Assembly: GCF_004345005.1 (NCBI RefSeq)
Contig: NZ_SMMX01000013.1
Location: forward strand, 26,903-90,902
DNA length: 64,000 nucleotides
Reading direction: 5' to 3'
Origin: Extibacter muris
GTDB lineage: Bacteria; Bacillota; Clostridia; Lachnospirales; Lachnospiraceae
Shown: positions 17,772-24,791 of the stretch, piece after piece
Layout: each line of letters opens with the position of its first letter
How positions within the stretch are numbered: the first letter of the stretch is position 1
Notes under the pieces: generated by a model
The model's database searches: none
The model's input: the letters and a program-made list of their open reading frames with translations, nothing else
What the model was told of the DNA's origin: nothing
Position numbers and translations under genes: made by a program

Positions 17772-19457
17772 ATGGCAGATTATTTATCACCGGGAGTATA
17801 TGTGGAGGAATACGACAATTCTCCCAGAGGAATGGAAGGAGTCGGCACAAGTACGGCGGGATTCGTCGGCATGGCGGAAAAAGGGGCCACGGCAGGGCCT
17901 CCGGTGCTTGTTACAGGCTTCGGCGACTTTACGAGGAATTACGGGGGGTACTTAAGCGAGTTCACCCATGGAGAATATCGCTATCTTGCAGGCGCGGTGG
18001 AGCAGTTTTTCGCAAATGGCGGCACACGCTGCTATATCGCCCGTGTCATCCCGGAAGATGCGAAGGCCGCAGAAGGGACGGCAGGGAGCGTGACGGTATC
18101 GGCAAAGAATGAGGGAGCGTGGGGCAACAAGATTACGATGGCCGTCCAGTCGTATACAAGGCGTAAGATGCAGCTGCTGGAAAAGACGGGAGACCAAAAA
18201 TACCGTGCCAAATCAGCCGCAGGATTTGAAGAAGGCTGTATCGTAAAAGCGGGAGAGACGTATAACCGAATTACGGCAGTCCAGGGGTCAGAAGTCACAT
18301 TCGAGGAAGAGCTGAAAGAGGACATGGTAGATGCCGGCCTCGTACCAGAAAAGGTGCTCTATCTGGCAGAATTCCAGGTAGATGTCCGCTGCGGGGATGA
18401 CGCAGAGTCGTTCGAGGGGCTCAACATGAATCCACAGTCCGGCAATTATGCCCCGTCCAGACTGGAGCAGAGCCGGCTCGTGAATGTTACATGTGTCCCC
18501 GCGGAAGGCATCCGCAATCCCGCCGAACTGTTCGCCGGGGCCGAAGAGGCGGTGATAACGCTGGAGGGAGGTTCGGACGGAACGATGGAACAGGTCGGTG
18601 ACGGGACATTCATCGGCAAGAATGAGCAGGCAGGAAAACGGACCGGCATCCAGGCATTCCTGGAGAACCCTGTCGTAAGCATACTGGCGGTTCCCGGAAT
18701 CACAAGCCCTGAAGTGGTCGTATCTCTCGTCAACCACTGTGAGAACACGAAGAGCCGGTTTGCGGTCATAGATATGCCGAAAGACATGTCCGATACGGCA
18801 GAGCTGCTCGGATACAGGGATATGCTTGACAGTACATATGCGGCCATGTACCATCCATGGATACAGGCGTATGACCGCTCATGCCAGAAGCCATCTTTCT
18901 TCCCGCCTTCCGGTGCAGTGGCAGGGGTGTATGCGAGGACAGATACGGCAAGAGGAGTACATAAGGCGCCGGCCAACGAGACCATCTCCTGTACGGGTCT
19001 GAGCGTCAGCTATTCAAAAGGAGAACAGGATGTACTGAATCCGGCAGGCGTGAACCTGATCCGGGCATTTCCGGGACAGGGGATCCGTATCTGGGGAGCC
19101 AGGACAGCAAGCAGCAACGCAACTTTCAAGTATGTGAACATACGCAGGCTTTTCATCTATGTGGAAGAAAGCATCAAGGCCAATACGAACTGGGTTGTCT
19201 TTGAACCGAATGACGAGTCGCTCTGGAACAGGGTACGTGCAACCATCTCCTCCTTCCTTGAGACGTTATGGAGAAACGGCATGCTTGCAGGAGCATCCGC
19301 GGGAGAGAGCTTTTTCGTAGATATCGGACCGTCCACCATGAGCCAGGACGATATCCAGAACGGCAGGCTTATCTGCAACATAGGGATTGCACCGGTACGC
19401 CCGGCAGAGTTCGTCATATTCCGTGTAACCCAGAATACGGCGGAGTCAGGAGCATAG
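17772..19457 (+). CDS. Contractile sheath protein of the eCIS particle
   Basis: Sheath subunits polymerise around the inner tube and shorten on firing. It has 561 residues. The N-terminus SPGVYVEEYDNSPRGMEGVG is the usual sheath handshake region. The C-terminal domain has NLIRAFPGQGIRIWGARTA, then YVNIRRLFIYVEESIKA and the conserved NWVVFEPNDESLWNRVRAT, all hallmarks of the phage-tail-sheath family. The insertion at about 95-280 is the variable outer domain. Only one sheath gene is present, whereas Afp and PVC carry three. The tube gene follows 24 bp later. Confidence 0.93.
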   Translation: MADYLSPGVYVEEYDNSPRGMEGVGTSTAGFVGMAEKGATAGPPVLVTGFGDFTRNYGGYLSEFTHGEYRYLAGAVEQFFANGGTRCYIARVIPEDAKAAEGTAGSVTVSAKNEGAWGNKITMAVQSYTRRKMQLLEKTGDQKYRAKSAAGFEEGCIVKAGETYNRITAVQGSEVTFEEELKEDMVDAGLVPEKVLYLAEFQVDVRCGDDAESFEGLNMNPQSGNYAPSRLEQSRLVNVTCVPAEGIRNPAELFAGAEEAVITLEGGSDGTMEQVGDGTFIGKNEQAGKRTGIQAFLENPVVSILAVPGITSPEVVVSLVNHCENTKSRFAVIDMPKDMSDTAELLGYRDMLDSTYAAMYHPWIQAYDRSCQKPSFFPPSGAVAGVYARTDTARGVHKAPANETISCTGLSVSYSKGEQDVLNPAGVNLIRAFPGQGIRIWGARTASSNATFKYVNIRRLFIYVEESIKANTNWVVFEPNDESLWNRVRATISSFLETLWRNGMLAGASAGESFFVDIGPSTMSQDDIQNGRLICNIGIAPVRPAEFVIFRVTQNTAESGA

Positions 19458-19481
19458 AGAGAGTAAAGGAGGACAAGAATT

Positions 19482-20009
19482 ATGCCAGGAGAAGAGAACG
19501 GAGGATACAGCTATCCTTTGACGAACATGAATTTCCTCGTGACGTTCGGGGAGAATCTGACAGCAGCCTTCACAGAGATCAGTGGAGTAGAAGCTACCGT
19601 GGAGGAGATTGAATTCCGTCAGGGTAATTCCACGAGCCTTGCACCGGTAAAAATACCGGGCCTTGTCAAGCATGGCAGCGTGACGATGAAGATGGGATAC
19701 ACGACGGACAACGGGCTGGTCACATGGATCTATAACTGTATCAAAGAACAGAGGAGCGGGTTTGAACGGAAAGACGTGACGATAGAGCTTATCGATATCA
19801 GGACCGAATCGCCGGCACAGCCGGTGCAATCCGCCGGCGACCGCCCGGCGTGGAAGCTTAAGAACGCCTGGGTGACGAAGTATTCGGCGCCTGACCTGAA
19901 TGCGTCCGGCAAAGAAGTTGCCATCGAATCCATAGATCTGGCTTATGAGGAGCTCGTCACACCAGGCGGCGGCGCAGCCGGTGGCAGCCCGTCCGGCGGG
20001 GGCGAATAG
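19482..20009 (+). CDS. Inner tube protein (Hcp/gp19-like) of the eCIS particle
   Basis: It has 175 residues. The beta-barrel pattern YPLTNMNFLVTF, ITEISGV-type strand (AAFTEISGVEATVEEIEFRQ) and KIPGLVKHGSVTMKMGY is typical of the T4 gp19/Afp1 tube family. Its rings stack into the rigid inner tube. The last residues form a Gly/Ser/Pro-rich tail (PGGGAAGGSPSGGG) not needed for the fold. A perfect AAAGGAGGA precedes the start. A second tube-like gene lies at 20601. Confidence 0.92.
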   Translation: MPGEENGGYSYPLTNMNFLVTFGENLTAAFTEISGVEATVEEIEFRQGNSTSLAPVKIPGLVKHGSVTMKMGYTTDNGLVTWIYNCIKEQRSGFERKDVTIELIDIRTESPAQPVQSAGDRPAWKLKNAWVTKYSAPDLNASGKEVAIESIDLAYEELVTPGGGAAGGSPSGGGE

Positions 20010-20047
20010 ACGTCACGGTATAAACTGACATAAAGGAGGAACTTAAG

Positions 20048-20410
20048 ATGCAGACGATATATGAGTTTACACTGCCAAGGGGATATGTGGATGCACAGGG
20101 CGGCATACATAAGCGGGGAAAGATGCGGCTTTCGACCGCCGGTGATGAGATCCGGGCGACGAGAGATCCAAGGGTGCTGTCGAATCCCTCCTATCTCACG
20201 CTCGTCGTGCTGTCCTATGTCATCACGGAGCTGGAAGGCGTGGAGATTATGACGGCAGGGGTCATCGAACAGCTTTTTACGGCAGATCTGGCTTTCCTGC
20301 AGGATATGTATGAGAAGATCAATGGGGCGGAACCTCCCAGGATGAAAGTCGTGTGCCCGTCCTGCGGCCACATGCATGAAGTGCCTGTAAATTTTACACA
20401 GGAGGGATAA
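20048..20410 (+). CDS. Tail-assembly-chaperone-like protein with C-terminal zinc ribbon
   Basis: This 120-residue protein starts after AAAGGAGGA. The sequence FTLPRGYVDAQGGIHKRGKM, DEIRATRDPRVLSNPSYL and IEQLFTADLAFLQDMYEKI resembles the Mu gp41/P2 gpE class of tail assembly chaperones found next to tube genes. The C-terminus has a zinc-ribbon half (VVCPSCGHMHEV). In phages these genes end in a programmed -1 frameshift that makes a longer product. Exactly that signal is visible here (see 20389-20416), and the -1 frame continues into the DUF6760-like sequence. The chaperone assignment is by pattern and position. Confidence 0.72.
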   Translation: MQTIYEFTLPRGYVDAQGGIHKRGKMRLSTAGDEIRATRDPRVLSNPSYLTLVVLSYVITELEGVEIMTAGVIEQLFTADLAFLQDMYEKINGAEPPRMKVVCPSCGHMHEVPVNFTQEG

Positions 20411-20416
20411 CCCTCT
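20389..20416 (+). promoter_or_regulatory. Apparent -1 programmed ribosomal frameshift site
   Basis: In the zero frame (GTA AAT TTT) the heptamer AAATTTT at 20389-20395 fits X XXY YYZ. After a 5-base spacer (20396-20400), GGAGGG (20401-20406) can pair with CCCTCT (20411-20416) around an ATAA loop that contains most of the zero-frame stop. A -1 slip leads directly into the open frame ending at 20601, giving a predicted 184-residue fusion. The downstream frame has no ordinary start codon at the expected position. Confidence 0.65.
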
Positions 20417-20601
20417 ACCCGGAAGAAGAATTGTACAGGGAGATGTCTTTTATCGCATATTATTACCACTGGAGCCAGGAAGAAGTGATGGCGCTCGGAC
20501 ACGCCGAACGGCGCCGGTGGTGCGATGAGATATCTGCTGTCAACAGAGGGCAGAGCCTGTCTGCCAATAGAGAGAAAAGCATACTGGAGTGGAAACTTTA
20601 A
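20407..20601 (+). CDS. DUF6760/Afp6-like small eCIS protein, probably the -1 frameshift extension
   Basis: The frame reads LYPEEELYREMSFIAYYYHW then HAERRRWCDEISAVNRG. This is the pattern of the small conserved eCIS protein (Afp6 class, DUF6760) that sits between tube and baseplate genes. No ATG or GTG precedes the conserved start; the first possible initiators are TTG at 20431 and ATG at 20443, both inside the conserved block. I therefore think it is made mainly as a fusion to the upstream chaperone-like protein by frameshifting; start 20407 (ATA) is given only as the beginning of the conserved part. It overlaps the next ATG by one base (TAATG). Confidence 0.65.
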   Translation: MTLYPEEELYREMSFIAYYYHWSQEEVMALGHAERRRWCDEISAVNRGQSLSANREKSILEWKL

Positions 20602-21038
20602 TGAGCGATATGATAATGAACGATATGGTAATGAACATGAACTTTCTGCTGACGCTTGACCGAGAAGCGATTCCATGTAAGAGCATCCATGGATTCCACC
20701 GGGAATGTGAGCAGGAATACATACAGGAGGGCGGTCTGAACGGCTATGTGCATATCCGGCCCAAACCGGCGTCCGGCCCTTCGACGCTGGAGATTGAACG
20801 CTATGTGACGGGCGGATACAGGGACTGTTTCCCCGAAGGCGGGCATCTGGACCATGACCTTGTGCTTGAAGTTGGTAAATGTACGGACAAGGATAAGAGC
20901 CCATCGGTGAAGCTTACCTTCAAAGGCTGTGTCGTGACCCGGAAAAGTTACGGAGAGCTGAACGCAGAAAAGGGAGGCATCCTGGTAGAGACGATAACCA
21001 TCAGCTACCAGGAGCTGAAAGCAGGTGACAGGCCGTGA
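20601..21038 (+). CDS. Second tube-family protein (gp19-like, baseplate-proximal tube candidate)
   Basis: It has 145 residues from the ATG at 20601, one base overlapping the preceding stop. NFLLTLDREAIPCKSIHGF, the GGYRDCFPEGGHLDHDLVLE segment and the closing strand pair (GILVETITISYQELKAGD) fit a tube or tube-initiator beta-barrel, as in Afp5. A less regular start (MSDMIMNDMVMNMN) is Met-rich. Such proteins usually form the first ring joining tube to hub. It overlaps the next gene by 4 bp (GTGA). Confidence 0.7.
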   Translation: MSDMIMNDMVMNMNFLLTLDREAIPCKSIHGFHRECEQEYIQEGGLNGYVHIRPKPASGPSTLEIERYVTGGYRDCFPEGGHLDHDLVLEVGKCTDKDKSPSVKLTFKGCVVTRKSYGELNAEKGGILVETITISYQELKAGDRP

Positions 21039-21538
21039 GGAAAACAGAAGAATTCAACAGCAGGATTACACGTCTCTATGAGCGTGGGATATGCACGGAC
21101 AGGCCGAAGAAGCTGTCCCACATGGAGCGGCTTTGCCCTGTCGTGCAGATACGGGAGGGGGATGTACGATACTCCCACCAGATGAACCTGAGGATTGACG
21201 GGCAGCCCCGCGTCAGGTTGAAACTGATCAACGGGCTCACCTATCAGGAAGAGCTGGCGCAGAAGACATTCATGCGGCAGGTGAAAAAGGCGGAGCTTGT
21301 CTATAAGAATGTAGAGCAGGCTGCCGATGCGGCACAGCTTGTGAGAGAGCTGGACGAACGTAGCCGGCGGCAGAACAGGCTGGATGAGATGAAGAAAGAG
21401 ATTATGAAGGAAAGCCAAGAAGAGGTCCATCATATCGTGCGCAGACAGATGCGGGAGCAGACGGGGGCGCTGACGGAGAAGGTATACCGGCGCCTGGAGC
21501 AGAAGCTTCAGGATGAAAGACGGCGGCGGGGCCTCTAG
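21035..21538 (+). CDS. Small charged helical eCIS protein, unknown
   Basis: The GTG at 21035 overlaps the upstream stop; 167 residues. The N-terminal half is mixed. The C-terminal about 80 residues form a highly charged helix (RRQNRLDEMKKEIMKESQEE, LTEKVYRRLEQKLQDERRRR), probably a coiled coil. No family is recognised. Its place between tube and adaptor genes suggests a baseplate or assembly factor. It is much too short to be a normal tape measure. Confidence 0.6.
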   Translation: MRKTEEFNSRITRLYERGICTDRPKKLSHMERLCPVVQIREGDVRYSHQMNLRIDGQPRVRLKLINGLTYQEELAQKTFMRQVKKAELVYKNVEQAADAAQLVRELDERSRRQNRLDEMKKEIMKESQEEVHHIVRRQMREQTGALTEKVYRRLEQKLQDERRRRGL

Positions 21539-21556
21539 GAGAAGGAGGTGCCGGAA

Positions 21557-22009
21557 TTGATTGAGAAGGCCTGCATACAATTCATGGATATGGTGACGGA
21601 CAGCGGAGGCGGCACGATGTTCCAGGTACCTTTTAACCCGGCACAGCTATGCTTCGAGGCAGGGCGGGAGAGGGAAGATAGGCGGGAACCGGGCATCCGT
21701 GGCCGGAAGGTCCGGCTGAAGATGAAGCTCATTTTTGACAAGAGCCTGGAGCAGGGGAGCGTACAGGAAGAGACGGAACAGTTCCTGGAAGCTGCGAGAG
21801 ATCCACTTAAGAGGCGGGTCGTCTTCCAATGGGACAAGCTGTGTTTTGACGGCCTTCTGGAGCAGATGTCCGCCGTATACGAGATGTTCGCTGAGGATGG
21901 GAAGCCGGTGCGGGCCAGGATAGACCTCGCCATCGGCAGCCGGAGCGGCAGCATGGCTTCAGAAGAATGGTACAGAGACTATAAAGAATTATTTTCAATC
22001 AAAGGATAG
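21557..22009 (+). CDS. CIS tube/LysM-type hub adaptor (Afp7-like), copy 1
   Basis: The TTG at 21557 is 8 bp after AAGGAGG and is preferred over a GTG at 21548 that lies inside the ribosome site; 150 residues. The pattern is MFQVPFNPAQLCFEAG, then LKMKLIFDKS and RARIDLAI. This is the N-terminal domain of Afp7/gp53-type proteins, which connect the tube to the spike hub. The usual C-terminal LysM domain is absent. It is adjacent to a paralogue of the same size. Confidence 0.72.
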   Translation: MIEKACIQFMDMVTDSGGGTMFQVPFNPAQLCFEAGREREDRREPGIRGRKVRLKMKLIFDKSLEQGSVQEETEQFLEAARDPLKRRVVFQWDKLCFDGLLEQMSAVYEMFAEDGKPVRARIDLAIGSRSGSMASEEWYRDYKELFSIKG

Positions 22010-22013
22010 GCAG

Positions 22014-22454
22014 ATGTTAAAAAAAGCAGTATTGACCGTGCCCGGAGAGACAGGAGATCTGTATCCGATCGAGGTACAATATAATCCTTCCACGCTGAAC
22101 CTGTCGGTATCAGCAGGAGCGGTGTCCTATGAGAACCCTCAGACCCATGTGATGAACAATCAGGCAGACCAGAATACAGACAGCGGAGAACTCACCCTGT
22201 CTTTTGACCTGATCATAGATGATGCGGGCGGCCGTGACGTGAGAAAGACGATCCAGGGCTTTCTCGGCATGCTGTTTCAGGAGAGTGCAAGGAAGATCAT
22301 CTTCAGCTGGGGAGATGTACATTTTGCAGGAGAAGCAGAGCGGATGAATGCCTCTTTCGACATGTTCAGCAGCGATGGCAGGCCAATCCGTGGAAAGGTA
22401 CACATGGAAATCGTCCAGCATGATTTCAAAGGAGTGGTGAACAGTGAATTATAG
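22014..22454 (+). CDS. CIS tube/LysM-type hub adaptor (Afp7-like), copy 2
   Basis: This 146-residue paralogue of the preceding gene has IEVQYNPSTLNLSVSAG, then LTLSFDLIIDD and GKVHMEIVQHDFKGV. The shared NP.TL..S pattern and matching length show a tandem duplication. It lacks a LysM domain too. It overlaps the gp27-like gene by 11 bp. The two copies may occupy distinct rings between tube and hub. Confidence 0.78.
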   Translation: MLKKAVLTVPGETGDLYPIEVQYNPSTLNLSVSAGAVSYENPQTHVMNNQADQNTDSGELTLSFDLIIDDAGGRDVRKTIQGFLGMLFQESARKIIFSWGDVHFAGEAERMNASFDMFSSDGRPIRGKVHMEIVQHDFKGVVNSEL

Positions 22455-23574
22455 CAGCCTGAAGAATACATATGGCGGCTTCCAGCTGCCGAAGGCGGAA
22501 GTAGAAGTAGAAGGAAGAGCCTTTGACGGCAGGAAGGCAGGGATGCTGATTGAAAAAGTATATGTAGAACTAAGCTGCGGATATGAGGCGTCCAAAGCAG
22601 AATATCTTATCAGCGGCTGCGTGGACAGGAAATCAGGCGAATATAGGCTGAAGGAGCTGAAGCCGTATATACTGCTTGGGTCTTATGTCCTTGTCAGGAT
22701 GGGATACAGCTCCGGTACAAAAGAAGTGTTCCGCGGCTTTATCTCCCGAACGGAATTTCTGAATGAGGACGGAGATTCCTACGTGAAGGTGACCGCAGTG
22801 GACGTAAAAGGCATCATGATGGCAAATTCTCACGCGAGGCAGCTGAAGGCGAGATATGTAAGCGATGCGGTGCGGGAGCTGTTTGACAAGCCGGCCTATC
22901 AGGAGATGACGGCGAGAGAAATCATAAAAAAGCTTGCGATAGAAGCTACTCCGGACAAGACACGGGGGAATGCCGACAAGAACCTTGTATCGATGGAAAT
23001 GGTAACGGAAAGCGATTATGAGTTTGCCGTCAGGTGGGCAAAACGGTGCGGGTTTGAATTCTTCACGACGCTTGGCACGGTGCACTTTCGGAAGGCGTGG
23101 TCCGATGATAAGGTATATTACAGGCTGGGGCCGGAGGAAGGCATGACCCGGTACCGGATCTCCTATGACTTGGGCGGGCTCGCGGGGAAAGCTGAAATAC
23201 GCTGCATGGAGGATGGCAGAGGGGAACTTGTAAAGGCAAAGAGGACGATGGACAATAAGCTGTCGCTCGGCCATTATGCCGGCAAGCTGGTCAAACAGTC
23301 GGAGAAGGTCTATATAGACAGCACCATCCGTTCAAGAGAAGAGGCGTCGGAACGGCTTGCGTATCTGTCGGGAAGAGCTGCATACAGGTTCGCGACGCTG
23401 GAGTGCGAATGCGTAGGGATACCGGAACTGCTGCCAGGACGGTTCATGGAAGTCGGCGGTCTGGGAAGCCCGGCGGACAACTGCTTCTATGTGGAGGAAG
23501 TGCAGCACAGTATGGACCGTGCGGCAGGCTACCGGTGCCGGATGAAAGGAAGAGCAGACAAGATCAAAGGCTGA
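22444..23574 (+). CDS. gp27-like hub protein (N-terminal half of an Afp8/VgrG-type spike)
   Basis: This 376-residue protein starts at a GTG 9 bp after AAAGGAG. The gp27 pattern is visible: LKPYILLGSYVLVRMGY, then FRGFISRTEF, VKVTAVDVKGIMM, the domain YEFAVRWAKRCGFEFFTT and a closing SRAAYRF/LPGRFMEVGG region. It is in the phage late control D/VgrG superfamily. In Afp8 and VgrG this half is fused to a gp5-type OB-fold spike. Here the spike is a separate gene starting 15 bp downstream. Confidence 0.85.
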   Translation: MNYSSLKNTYGGFQLPKAEVEVEGRAFDGRKAGMLIEKVYVELSCGYEASKAEYLISGCVDRKSGEYRLKELKPYILLGSYVLVRMGYSSGTKEVFRGFISRTEFLNEDGDSYVKVTAVDVKGIMMANSHARQLKARYVSDAVRELFDKPAYQEMTAREIIKKLAIEATPDKTRGNADKNLVSMEMVTESDYEFAVRWAKRCGFEFFTTLGTVHFRKAWSDDKVYYRLGPEEGMTRYRISYDLGGLAGKAEIRCMEDGRGELVKAKRTMDNKLSLGHYAGKLVKQSEKVYIDSTIRSREEASERLAYLSGRAAYRFATLECECVGIPELLPGRFMEVGGLGSPADNCFYVEEVQHSMDRAAGYRCRMKGRADKIKG

Positions 23575-23588
23575 CGGAGGACGGAGAG

Positions 23589-24341
23589 ATGTCATTGTAT
23601 GATGAAGTGGAAGAGATAAGCGGCCAGCAGCTGAGGACGGCAGAGAACGGCGGGGAAAGGATATACGGAGTCATCCTGGCGGTCGTAGTAGAAAATTATA
23701 AAAAGGAGCTTCCCGGCATGGTACAGGTGCAGATACCGGTGAGGGACGAGGAGAATTCCATCTACCGATGGGCAAAAGTGGCCCACATGTACAGCGGCAG
23801 GGAGTGGGGGCAGTACTTCCAGCCGGAAACAGGAGACCAGGTGCTGCTTGCTTTTGAGCACGGCAATATCGAACGCCCCTTTATCGTCGGTTCCGTGCCG
23901 AGGAACAATGATAAGTTTATCAGCCAGTCGGCTAAAGAGCAGAACGAGATAAAGAGGATCGTATCACGGCATGGCAACGAAATTGTCATGCTGGATGCAA
24001 AAGACAGTGATGGCGAGAAAGACAGCATACAGATACGGACGAACGGCAAGGAGCAGAGCATTTCACTGGATAATGCGAAGAAGCAGATTGTCATGAAGGC
24101 GGAGGAGAAGCTGACGATCAAGGTGGGAGACACGATTACGGTGACCCTGAACGGCAACAGCGGAAAAGTCACGATAGAGGCGAAGCAAGTGAACATCCAT
24201 GCCAGCGACTCCATGCGGTACGAGACGGACGGGGCGGCGTCGCTTTCCGGCCAGAACATGACGGTAAAGGCATCCACTTCGCTCAAGCTGGAGAGCAATG
24301 GCATGGCTGCCGTTAAGGGAAGCGTCATTAATCTTGGGTAA
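23589..24341 (+). CDS. gp5-like spike protein (OB fold plus beta-helix)
   Basis: The ATG at 23589 gives 250 residues. The OB-fold domain reads IYGVILAVVVENYKKELPGM, VQIPVRDEENSIYRWAKV and FQPETGDQVLLAFEHGN, the standard phage gp5/VgrG barrel with its conserved PGMVQV and GDQVLLAFE. It is followed by RPFIVGSVP and a repetitive beta-helix tail (SISLDNAKKQIVMKAEEKLT, GKVTIEAKQVNIHA). With the preceding gene it reconstitutes a complete trimeric hub-spike. No lysozyme domain or effector extension is present. Confidence 0.88.
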   Translation: MSLYDEVEEISGQQLRTAENGGERIYGVILAVVVENYKKELPGMVQVQIPVRDEENSIYRWAKVAHMYSGREWGQYFQPETGDQVLLAFEHGNIERPFIVGSVPRNNDKFISQSAKEQNEIKRIVSRHGNEIVMLDAKDSDGEKDSIQIRTNGKEQSISLDNAKKQIVMKAEEKLTIKVGDTITVTLNGNSGKVTIEAKQVNIHASDSMRYETDGAASLSGQNMTVKASTSLKLESNGMAAVKGSVINLG

Positions 24342-24391
24342 GCCGGCAGGCGGCACCACGGCAGGGAGGACTGCCATAGAGGAGGCAGAGG

Positions 24392-24781
24392 ATGGAGGAG
24401 AGAGAGAGGCCAGGGCGCGGGATGAAGTTCCCTCCCCAGATAGACCGGACGACCGGGCGGTTTGTACTGGCGGACGAAAGCGAGAGCGTCAGAGACTCGG
24501 TGTATCTGATTCTGATGACGCAGAAGGGGGAACGTCCGGCAAGGCCGGAATTTGGCAGCAGAATACTGTCTTACCCCTTTACGGATACGAATCCGACCAC
24601 GCTGCATGTGCTGGAACGGCAGGTGAAAGAGACGATATTGACACAGGAGCCGCGTATATCAGAGGTGGATGTAGATGCAGAGTTCAGAGCCGGAGAAGCC
24701 TGCCTGTACCTTCATATCCGTTATACCGTGGCCCGGACAGGAAAGGACGACAGTCTTACGATTCCGGTGGAAACGGCATAG
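24392..24781 (+). CDS. gp25-like baseplate wedge protein
   Basis: This 129-residue protein starts after GAGGAGGCAGAG. The gpW/gp25 signature is visible in SVRDSVYLILMTQKGERPAR, the conserved FGSRILSYPFTDTN and the LERQVKETILTQEPRI helix. gp25 nucleates sheath assembly on the baseplate. It is at the expected Afp9 position, between spike and baseplate J genes, and the next gene follows within 11 bp. Confidence 0.92.
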   Translation: MEERERPGRGMKFPPQIDRTTGRFVLADESESVRDSVYLILMTQKGERPARPEFGSRILSYPFTDTNPTTLHVLERQVKETILTQEPRISEVDVDAEFRAGEACLYLHIRYTVARTGKDDSLTIPVETA

Positions 24782-24791
24782 GAGGACGGCA

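Noticed and set aside
20443..20601. DUF6760-like protein started independently at the ATG at 20443
   Set aside because: It would cut off the conserved LYPEEELYRE block; the frameshift route keeps it.
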